Below are positions 1-4,717 of a stretch of 5,267 nt of DNA, piece after piece (position 1 is the first letter of the stretch; every line of letters begins with the position of its first letter). Source of the DNA: Candidatus Izemoplasma sp. (GTDB lineage: Bacteria; Bacillota_I; Bacilli_A; Izemoplasmatales; Izemoplasmataceae); contig SKIY01000038.1 in the NCBI GenBank assembly GCA_007116205.1, positions 1-5,267 of the forward strand. The letters run 5' to 3'. The translations under genes and the position numbers were made by a program. The notes beneath the pieces are model-generated. The model saw nothing but the letters and a program-made list of their open reading frames with translations. It was not told the DNA's origin and made no database searches.

Positions 1-309
1 AGCCGTATGGGCACTTTGATACGTACCAGAAAACTTTGAGCCTATACCGATATAAATAATCTTATATCCTTGCTTTAAAAACTCCTCAAAAACCTCCACA
101 AAAGCCCCCGGAGAAGCCGCCGCTGTTTTCGGATGTTCGGCGTTTTCACGAACCCTTTCATACATTACTTTCGGGGTTAATGTCACACCATCATAATAGG
201 ACTTTTCACCAATATTAACAATGAGCGGAACCACCGCAATTTCATGTTTTTCAATCAGCGCATCTGATAGGTCAGACGTACTATCTGTAACAAGTTTAAT
301 CTTATCCAT
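1..309 (-). CDS. DegV family fatty-acid-binding protein (N-terminal part, cut by window edge)
   Basis: My translation from the ATG at 309 gives 103 residues with no stop before the left edge; the family is usually about 280 residues, so only the N-terminal domain is present. Family marks are TDSTSDL at residues 8-14, the loop KTAAASPGAF at 61-70, and IGIGSKFSGTYQSA at 87-100. These three segments line the lipid-carboxylate pocket in DegV/FakB proteins. Family knowledge: DegV/FakB proteins hold a fatty acid in the cytosol and, where FakA is present, offer it for phosphorylation and phospholipid synthesis; whether this copy works with FakA cannot be told here. A GGAGG ribosome site (314-318) sits 4 nt before the ATG, inside the 11-nt gap after the phosphodiesterase stop, so it looks like the most distal gene visible in the operon. 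Family assignment is firm; the exact role is not. Confidence 0.93.
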   Translation of the reverse strand, partial: MDKIKLVTDSTSDLSDALIEKHEIAVVPLIVNIGEKSYYDGVTLTPKVMYERVRENAEHPKTAAASPGAFVEVFEEFLKQGYKIIYIGIGSKFSGTYQSAHTA

Positions 310-320
310 AAAGCCTCCAC

Positions 321-824
321 TTATCCTTTTTTATAGTTTGATTCTTTAAGCATCTCATGGGTACTTGCGTTATACCATTTAAAAGTAATTTCCTTATCAA
401 TTTCCATGATCATATAGCTTTCCGGCACATGATTTCTTGACTTATGAACCGACCCAGGATTGATCAAAATTTTACCATCCACACGGTCGAGTGAAGCAAC
501 ATGGGTATGCCCATAAAAAGCAATATCCGCCTCAACTTCTTGCATCCTAAAATAAAGTTTTTCAAGGCCGCCCTGCACACGGTATTTATGCCCGTGAACC
601 AATAAAATCTTAAGCCCCTCAAGCGGCAACACATGTTCATAAGTAAACCCTGAATCAAATGGAAAATTTCCTTTAATCGCAACAATATCATGACGTTCTA
701 AAAACGATGATTTCATCTCAGAATCGCCAAGACTTATTTTATACTCAACTGCCTTATGTTCCTCCAAAATAGCTTCTAAACGCTGCTTGTTTCGATGAAC
801 ATCACTAAAAATTAATAACTGCAT
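321..824 (-). CDS. YfcE/MJ0936-type metallophosphodiesterase (YsnB-like)
   Basis: A 167-residue single-domain calcineurin-like phosphoesterase of normal family length. The metal-binding motifs appear in order: S-D8-V-H10, G-D34, G-N53, H77-G-H79, G-H106-T-H108, then the family motif INPGSV at 121-126. Together these would supply the ligands of a two-metal (typically Mn2+) site that cleaves phosphodiesters; the physiological substrate of this family is mostly unknown. The usual GNCD/GNxD stretch reads GNFPFD here, so the acid after the conserved Asn is displaced by two positions, while the metal-binding Asn is kept. The ATG at 824 follows AGGGGG (832-837) at a 7-nt spacing; that site overlaps the TAG stop of the upstream ATPase gene, and the gap is 11 nt, so translational coupling is likely. 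In Bacillus subtilis the homologue ysnB lies beside rdgB (ysnA); here four genes separate this gene's 3' end from rdgB's 5' end. Confidence 0.93.
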   Translation of the reverse strand: MQLLIFSDVHRNKQRLEAILEEHKAVEYKISLGDSEMKSSFLERHDIVAIKGNFPFDSGFTYEHVLPLEGLKILLVHGHKYRVQGGLEKLYFRMQEVEADIAFYGHTHVASLDRVDGKILINPGSVHKSRNHVPESYMIMEIDKEITFKWYNASTHEMLKESNYKKG

Positions 825-835
825 CCCGATTCCCC

Positions 836-1525
836 CTAATCAAGTGTCACATCTAACTCAATCTTACCATCTTTAATTTCTATCATGCGATCCGTTTGTT
901 GGGCAACGACCTTATCATGCGTAATCACCAAAAACGTCGTGTTGTACGTTTTATTAATTTTTCGAAGCAAGCTATAGACTTGTTCAGTCGTATCGCTATC
1001 TAATGACCCGGTTGGTTCGTCTGCTAAAATAAGTTTCGGTTTATTCATCAACGCGCGCGCAATAGCGGTACGCTGTTGCTGTCCCCCACTCATTTCCGTT
1101 GCTAAATTATCTTTAACGTGTGTTAACCCAACAAGCTCGATTAACTCCAAAGCATAATCCATCACCGCTTGTGGGACTTTAGTATGTTTAATACGATAAG
1201 GCATCAAAATATTTTCTAACGCCGTAAACTCCGGTAACAAATAATGATGTTGAAAGATAAATCCAATCGTCTCATTACGCAGTTCAGCTAAAGCCTTTTT
1301 GTCCATATCTTTAGTGTTTTTCCCGTAAATAGACACATTGCCTTCATCTGGTCGATCCAACGTTCCAATAATATTCATCAAGGTACTTTTACCAGACCCA
1401 CTTTGTCCAATAATCGCTGTAAATGACCCTTCTTCAACATCAAAACTAATCCCATGCAAAACTTGTGTTTTAACTATTTTACCATAAGACTTAGCAATCT
1501 TGTCAAGTACTAATACCTTAGCCAT
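836..1525 (-). CDS. MacB/LolD-type ABC transporter ATP-binding protein
   Basis: A complete 229-residue nucleotide-binding subunit. Visible motifs: Walker A G40-QSGSGKS-T48, Q-loop Q92, the LPEFTALEN segment at 97-105 that is typical of the LolD/MacB group, signature MSGGQQQR at 145-152, Walker B LILADE at 165-170 with catalytic E170, D-loop SLDS at 174-177, and switch H203. All catalytic residues are present, so it should hydrolyse ATP. It would act on the cytosolic face of the membrane with the permease encoded just upstream, whose 3' end it overlaps by 8 nt. The ATG at 1525 follows GAGGTGA (1532-1538), which lies inside the permease reading frame. Members of this group drive mechanotransmission transport (lipoprotein release, peptide or toxin extrusion) rather than classical import. 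The substrate cannot be read from this subunit. Confidence 0.95.
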   Translation of the reverse strand: MAKVLVLDKIAKSYGKIVKTQVLHGISFDVEEGSFTAIIGQSGSGKSTLMNIIGTLDRPDEGNVSIYGKNTKDMDKKALAELRNETIGFIFQHHYLLPEFTALENILMPYRIKHTKVPQAVMDYALELIELVGLTHVKDNLATEMSGGQQQRTAIARALMNKPKLILADEPTGSLDSDTTEQVYSLLRKINKTYNTTFLVITHDKVVAQQTDRMIEIKDGKIELDVTLD

Positions 1526-2672
1526 TGCGAATCACCTCAATAACATCAAGCTTCGCACTCCGTCTCGCTGGTAAAAACGCCGCCACTAAACTCGCAAAAA
1601 CAGCAATACTCGCACTCATCGCAATAAAAGCAGGATTAATGTACAGTGCAACTACCGGTGTACCATCAGGATTTACCGCAAAAACAGTAAACATCACAGC
1701 GAGCAACAATCCTAACAACACCCCGATCACAGCCCCAAAGATACCGAGTAAAAACCCTTCAAACAAAAAGATCTTTGATGCTTGTGCATCATTCGTTCCC
1801 ATCGCTTTTAAAATCCCGAGTTGTTTAGACTTTTGAAGCACCGTAATAGCAAGAACACTAGAAATACCAAGCACGACACTAACCATCACAAAAATCTGAA
1901 TCATCAAACTTGAAATACTTTGTCCTTCTAACCCACTCAACAACTCTTGATTAGCACTTTGCCACTCCGTTACAGCAAAATCATTCCCAATATTATTACG
2001 CAGTGACGCTGCCAAAGCATCCGAGGCAAATACATCAGTAATTTGAATCTCATAGCTACTAAGACCAGGTGATGATAACACAGATTTAGCACCACCTAAA
2101 TCCATAACAAACCAACTTTTATTAATCGAAGTCACCCGAAAATCAAATACACCAACTAATAAAACCGTATGGGTCTCAGACGTTTCAGGAATAAACACAC
2201 TTACAGTATCCCCAAGTGATAACCCGGTCTCATCAACAAGATCTTTCCCTAACATCATTTCACCAGCGCCCACCGGCAACGCTCCATCAATCAGTTTATC
2301 ATCAAAACCGTAGATCGTGTTTGCCTGGGCAAACTCAAACCCGCGAATAACAACAGGGTCAGTATATGTATCCGTCGTCATACTGCCACTACCATCAACC
2401 GTTTTACTAACAACAACAATTCGTTCATCAAACCCTTGTAACGTACTAAAAAAAGACGCATCATCAGCGACAGTCTCATTGCGCTCACTCGAAGTCACCG
2501 TAATGTGTGAACTGCTGCCAATCGTAGAATCGATTAAAGAGTTTTGTAAACCTTGAATAAGTGACCCAATAAAGACTTGAACACTTACCCCAACCGCAAT
2601 ACCCAAAACAATAAGCAGTGTTTGTAATTTATTCGACGCTAAAAACCTTAACGCAACACGGAAGGAAAACAC
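1518..2672 (-). CDS. MacB/LolC/E-type (FtsX family) ABC transporter permease
   Basis: A 384-residue protein with the classic layout of the type VII ABC superfamily: a first membrane helix at about 16-40, a large extracytoplasmic domain (about 45-250), then three C-terminal helices at about 253-279, 302-331 and 345-367. The FtsX-type cytosolic loop KSKQLGILKAMGTNDAQ (281-297) follows the second helix and should form the coupling helix that contacts the ATPase. The C-terminus PARRSAKLDVIEVIRNG (368-384) matches the family ending. It starts with GTG at 2672, six nt after AAGGAGGG (2679-2686); the G of the GTG is the last base of the upstream TAG stop. The only ATPase partner in sight is the overlapping downstream gene, so a homodimeric permease (MacB-like arrangement with split polypeptides) is the simplest model. 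The extracytoplasmic domain should decide the substrate, and I do not recognise its specificity. LolC/E similarity should not be read as lipoprotein release to an outer membrane. Confidence 0.92.
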   Translation of the reverse strand: MFSFRVALRFLASNKLQTLLIVLGIAVGVSVQVFIGSLIQGLQNSLIDSTIGSSSHITVTSSERNETVADDASFFSTLQGFDERIVVVSKTVDGSGSMTTDTYTDPVVIRGFEFAQANTIYGFDDKLIDGALPVGAGEMMLGKDLVDETGLSLGDTVSVFIPETSETHTVLLVGVFDFRVTSINKSWFVMDLGGAKSVLSSPGLSSYEIQITDVFASDALAASLRNNIGNDFAVTEWQSANQELLSGLEGQSISSLMIQIFVMVSVVLGISSVLAITVLQKSKQLGILKAMGTNDAQASKIFLFEGFLLGIFGAVIGVLLGLLLAVMFTVFAVNPDGTPVVALYINPAFIAMSASIAVFASLVAAFLPARRSAKLDVIEVIRNG

Positions 2673-3295
2673 TATAATCCCTCCTTATCAATAAGCGCTT
2701 CAATATCTGCTACTTTAGACAGCATCCCATCTACTAACAAATGCGTCTTTTGTTTTAAAGCACCACGACCTGCCCCATAAATTTTTAGCTTAGGGTAGTG
2801 TGCTTTTATATTTGCTAACACTTTATTAAACTCCACTAAATTATACGCATTCGTAACGCTCAAAACCAAATAATCACATTTAGCATGCGCAATCCCCGCC
2901 AACAACGTTTTTAGCGGTGTATCTGCCCCTGTTAAAATCGTCTTAAACCCATAATATTCCAACAAATACGACCCAATAACCGCGCCGAGTTCATGCGTTT
3001 CACCTTTTAAACAAGCCACTAAAACCGTTTTGTCAACCTTACGCTGTTGCTTCGCCTTTAAAACATAGTCATAGCTTACCTCAACCAACATCCGCATCAT
3101 CGCACTCATGCGGTGTTCATGGTAAACACACGTATAATCGCCTTGTTCACAAGCAATACTATTTAAGATTTCTGGTATAACTTCTTCATAAAACACTAAC
3201 AAATTTCCTGCTTCTAAAAAGCGGTGTGTTAAGGCCAGCGCCTGTTCTTTATCTTGCGCTATTAGCATCTTTTTTAAATCCTGTAAATATGCCAT
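2672..3295 (-). CDS. Stand-alone cobalamin-binding protein, CarH/AerR-like (no DNA-binding domain)
   Basis: A 207-residue cytosolic protein with two parts. Residues about 8-83 are helical and match the B12-binding cap (four-helix bundle), including E60-H61, the position of the Glu-His pair that caps adenosylcobalamin in CarH. Residues about 89-205 form a Rossmann-like B12-binding domain: GETHELG at 98-104 with H101 as likely lower axial ligand, TGADTP at 122-127, LSVTNA at 145-150, and YGAGRG at 173-178. The first position of the canonical DxHxxG motif is Glu, as in CarH/LitR-like sensors, not Asp as in methyltransferase corrinoid proteins. No MerR-type helix-turn-helix precedes the cap, and the cap Trp of the Wx9EH motif is missing (position 50 is Glu). 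No corrinoid methyltransferase or mutase is nearby, so sensing (light, oxygen or B12 state) is more likely than catalysis, but that is inference. The ATG at 3295 follows AGGGGAG 12 nt after rdgB; its stop overlaps the permease start. Confidence 0.85.
   Translation of the reverse strand: MAYLQDLKKMLIAQDKEQALALTHRFLEAGNLLVFYEEVIPEILNSIACEQGDYTCVYHEHRMSAMMRMLVEVSYDYVLKAKQQRKVDKTVLVACLKGETHELGAVIGSYLLEYYGFKTILTGADTPLKTLLAGIAHAKCDYLVLSVTNAYNLVEFNKVLANIKAHYPKLKIYGAGRGALKQKTHLLVDGMLSKVADIEALIDKEGL
2679..2686 (-). promoter_or_regulatory. Ribosome binding site for the ABC permease, inside the end of the B12-protein gene
   Basis: The minus strand reads AAGGAGGG, a near-perfect Shine-Dalgarno sequence, 6 nt before the GTG at 2672. 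It lies wholly within the last codons of the B12-binding protein (encoding Lys-Glu-Gly), so ribosomes finishing that gene pass over it and can restart at the TAGTG overlap. Confidence 0.85.
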
Positions 3296-3307
3296 ACCCG
3301 TCTCCCC

Positions 3308-3889
3308 TTAATCCAAATCTTCTAAAAATGCCAACACTTTTCTTAAACAGCGTCCGCGATGAGATATCTTGTTCTTCTCAGTTTGATCCATCTCAGCTAA
3401 TGTTTTCGTGTAGCCCACAGGAATAAACAAAGGATCATATCCAAACCCATGCGTACCTTCACAAGCCGTATGGATATACCCGTGTAACTCGCCTTCAAAC
3501 CGATTGATATTGCCCGCTTCATCAATTAAACAAACCGCTGTCACAAAGCGTGCACTACGATCTGCTTTAGACGCCATCTTCTCAAGCAACAACTTATTAT
3601 TTGATGCATCTGTCGCAGCTTTTGAAAACCGTCGCGAATGAATACCTGGTTTGTTATCTAAAGCGAACACTTCTAATCCCGAATCATCCGCAATAATCAA
3701 ACTATTCGTTACTTTACGAACAGCCAACGCTTTTATTTTTGCATTATCAAAAAACGTCTCTCCCGTTTCTTCAATATAGCCAATATCAAAATCCCGAAGC
3801 GAAAAAATCTCCACTTTCAAATGTTCTAATAAACTTTGATACTCTTGCAGTTTATGTGCATTCGCAGTAGCAATAACTATTTGTTTCAC
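3308..3889 (-). CDS. rdgB: Non-canonical purine NTP pyrophosphatase (XTP/dITP diphosphatase, RdgB/HAM1 family)
   Basis: The enzyme hydrolyses dITP, ITP and XTP to monophosphates and pyrophosphate in the cytosol, keeping deaminated purines out of DNA and RNA. Conserved blocks, numbered from the GTG at 3889 (193 residues): IATANAHKLQEY at 6-17 (substrate-binding T-x-N-x-x-K), ETGETFFDNAKIKA at 41-54, ADDSGL at 67-72 with the catalytic/metal Asp, PGIHSRRFS at 81-89, GFGYDPLF at 148-155, and ISHRGR at 175-180. A GTG three codons upstream (3898) would give 196 residues, but it would lie inside the strong AGGTGAGG site (3893-3900), while starting at 3889 gives the usual family beginning MKQIVIAT. 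I therefore prefer 3889. It is first in the packed gene cluster, with only a hairpin between it and trkA. Same family as Bacillus subtilis YsnA. Confidence 0.95.
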   Translation of the reverse strand: MKQIVIATANAHKLQEYQSLLEHLKVEIFSLRDFDIGYIEETGETFFDNAKIKALAVRKVTNSLIIADDSGLEVFALDNKPGIHSRRFSKAATDASNNKLLLEKMASKADRSARFVTAVCLIDEAGNINRFEGELHGYIHTACEGTHGFGYDPLFIPVGYTKTLAEMDQTEKNKISHRGRCLRKVLAFLEDLD

Positions 3890-3892
3890 AGG

Positions 3893-3900
3893 CCTCACCT
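3893..3900 (-). promoter_or_regulatory. Ribosome binding site deciding the rdgB start
   Basis: The minus strand reads AGGTGAGG, complementary to the 16S rRNA tail, ending 3 nt before the GTG at 3889 (5 nt counted from the AGGTGA core). The alternative GTG at 3898-3896 falls inside this site and has no comparable site of its own at a normal distance, so the downstream GTG is favoured. Confidence 0.7.
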
Positions 3901-3903
3901 ACT

Positions 3904-3929
3904 AAAAAAGCCTTAACAAAAAGGCTTTT
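3904..3929 (-). terminator. Intrinsic terminator-like hairpin between trkA and rdgB (symmetrical)
   Basis: On the minus strand the arms AAAAGCCTT (3929-3921) and AAGGCTTTT (3914-3906) pair perfectly over 9 bp around a 6-nt TTTGTT loop, and the second arm runs into a six-T tract (3909-3904). The first arm begins within the trkA stop codon. The stem has only three G-C pairs and the U tract is partly in the stem, so it may be leaky. The plus strand has the same shape with a T-rich tail (ATTTTT), but no gene needs it in that direction. Only three bases separate it from the rdgB ribosome site, so no rdgB promoter fits downstream of it. Confidence 0.7.
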
Positions 3930-4587
3930 ATTTTTGACACCATGCAGAAAATTTATCCAAATCCGTATTTTTACCCACAAGTAAAAGCTGATCGCCCTCT
4001 TCAAAACGATCATCAGGGTCTGGAATAATAACATCGTCGCCACGTTTAATCGCGACAATATTAATCTTATGTTTACTTCTTAAATCTAAGTTAACGACCG
4101 TATAATCAACCAGTTTAGAAGACGCCTCAATAACAATAAAGCTATGCGTTTTATTCAGATCATAATACTCTAAAATATTGTTTGTTACTATACGGTGTGC
4201 AAGCCGTTTTCCCATTAATCGCTCAGGTTGAATAACATCATCCGCACCCAACTTAAGCACAACTTTCTCATGGTATTCATTTTGCACTTTAACAGTTATC
4301 CGCTTAACACCTAACTCTTTTAAAATAAGCGTCGTTAATATACTGTCTTCAATATCTTTTCCAATCGCCACAATAACATGGTCAATGCTCGCAATACCAA
4401 CTTCTCTTAAAGCACCCTCATCAGACGTATCTAATCGAACAGCATGCGTTGCCGTTTTAGCCATTTTAGCAATGCGGGCTTCATCTCTATCAATAACAAG
4501 TACATCGAACCCGTTTTCAATCAGTTCTTCAACAACTGCCGTTCCAAACCGTCCAAGTCCAATAACAGCAAAAGACTTTTTAGCCAT
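3928..4587 (-). CDS. KtrA/TrkA-type K+ uptake regulatory subunit (RCK protein)
   Basis: A 219-residue cytosolic gating subunit of a Ktr/Trk potassium channel, close to the length of Bacillus subtilis KtrA and KtrC. An RCK_N Rossmann domain (about 5-130) carries G10-L-G12-R-F-G15 with an acidic residue at the end of the second strand (D33 in VLVIDRD), VAIGKDIEDSILTTLILKELG at 73-93, and ADDVIQPERLMGKRLA at 115-130. An RCK_C domain follows at about 145-217. Family knowledge: the N-domain binds ATP/ADP or NAD(H), and in many firmicutes the C-domain of KtrA/KtrC binds c-di-AMP, which closes the channel; I cannot confirm c-di-AMP contacts here. The ATG at 4587 has AAGGTGA (4593-4599) at a 5-nt spacing; an in-frame ATG at 4731 is rejected because it would run over the promoter region and the divergent gene. 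The membrane partner (KtrB/TrkH) is not in the window. Confidence 0.95.
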   Translation of the reverse strand: MAKKSFAVIGLGRFGTAVVEELIENGFDVLVIDRDEARIAKMAKTATHAVRLDTSDEGALREVGIASIDHVIVAIGKDIEDSILTTLILKELGVKRITVKVQNEYHEKVVLKLGADDVIQPERLMGKRLAHRIVTNNILEYYDLNKTHSFIVIEASSKLVDYTVVNLDLRSKHKINIVAIKRGDDVIIPDPDDRFEEGDQLLLVGKNTDLDKFSAWCQK

Positions 4588-4592
4588 TTTTT

Positions 4593-4599
4593 TCACCTT
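4593..4599 (-). promoter_or_regulatory. Ribosome binding site deciding the trkA/ktrA start
   Basis: The minus strand reads AAGGTGA 5 nt before the ATG at 4587. The protein that follows (MAKKSFAVIGLGRFG) begins exactly where RCK proteins normally begin, just before the first beta strand. Confidence 0.85.
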
Positions 4600-4606
4600 C
4601 TCAGAT

Positions 4607-4628
4607 TGATAATATCTTGATATTATCA
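4607..4628. promoter_or_regulatory. Perfect 10-2-10 palindrome over the trkA/ktrA start site (putative operator)
   Basis: The arm TGATAATATC (4607-4616), the centre TT (4617-4618) and the arm GATATTATCA (4619-4628) are exact reverse complements. The element covers part of the -10 box and the predicted +1 (about 4618), and its promoter-distal arm ends about 8 nt before the ribosome binding site. Since only one arm would be transcribed, it should act as a DNA site, most simply a repressor operator, and not as an RNA hairpin. The half-sites TGATAAT/ATTATCA resemble those of Fur-family boxes, but the 8-bp separation differs from the 1-bp one of a classical Fur or Per box, so the regulator is unknown. 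Confidence 0.65.
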
Positions 4629-4652
4629 TACCATAAAAGCCCTTATTGTCAA
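4625..4652 (-). promoter_or_regulatory. Sigma-A-type promoter of the trkA/ktrA gene
   Basis: On the minus strand a consensus -35 box TTGACA (4652-4647) is followed by a 16-bp spacer and a -10 box TATGAT (4630-4625), preceded by TGG, which gives an extended -10. The predicted start site is near 4618, leaving a leader of about 30 nt before the ATG at 4587. This is the only strong minus-strand promoter I see upstream of the gene cluster. Confidence 0.85.
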
Positions 4653-4689
4653 CAAAACACACCTTTTCACTAACTTTTTTAACCTGTTG

Positions 4690-4698
4690 TGCTATAAT
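4690..4698 (+). promoter_or_regulatory. Extended -10 promoter of the CPBP protease gene
   Basis: The plus strand reads TGC followed by TATAAT (4693-4698), a consensus extended -10 box. No good -35 box lies 16-18 bp upstream (the stretch around 4670-4676 reads CTAACTT), which is common for extended -10 promoters. The predicted start at about 4704-4707 falls on or next to the GGAGGG ribosome site, so the leader would be only about 11-15 nt long. Confidence 0.75.
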
Positions 4699-4704
4699 AT
4701 ATCC

Positions 4705-4710
4705 GGAGGG
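4705..4710 (+). promoter_or_regulatory. Ribosome binding site of the CPBP gene
   Basis: GGAGGG lies 7 nt before the ATG at 4718. The ATG at 4711 touches the site directly and opens a different frame that stops after 27 codons, so 4718 is the start. The site may be at the extreme 5' end of the mRNA. Confidence 0.8.
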
Positions 4711-4717
4711 ATGCCCG

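Noticed and set aside
1525..1836. 103-codon plus-strand open frame opposite the permease C-terminus
   Set aside because: It lies entirely antisense to a well-supported membrane protein gene, has no recognisable domain, and is explained by the codon use of the real gene.
2317..2556. 79-codon plus-strand open frame opposite the permease outer domain
   Set aside because: Antisense shadow without ribosome site or family resemblance.
2672..3295. Corrinoid protein of a methyltransferase system (MtaC/MttC type) as the function of the B12 protein
   Set aside because: The axial-ligand motif has Glu, as in sensor proteins, where those enzymes have Asp, and no methyltransferase or reactivation gene lies nearby; not excluded, but less likely than a sensor.
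3464..3473. Ten-base repeat agccgtatgg also found at 1-10
   Set aside because: Both copies lie inside unrelated coding sequences; a chance match of this length is expected and no flanking similarity is present.
3852..4058. 68-codon minus-strand frame spanning the trkA/rdgB junction
   Set aside because: It is out of frame with both genes, runs through the terminator hairpin and shows no conserved motif.
4588..4717. Riboswitch (c-di-AMP ydaO type or cobalamin type) in the divergent intergenic region
   Set aside because: The region is only 130 bp, the predicted trkA leader is about 30 nt and the CPBP leader under 20 nt, which is too short for either riboswitch; no B12-box-like segment was seen upstream of the B12-protein gene either.
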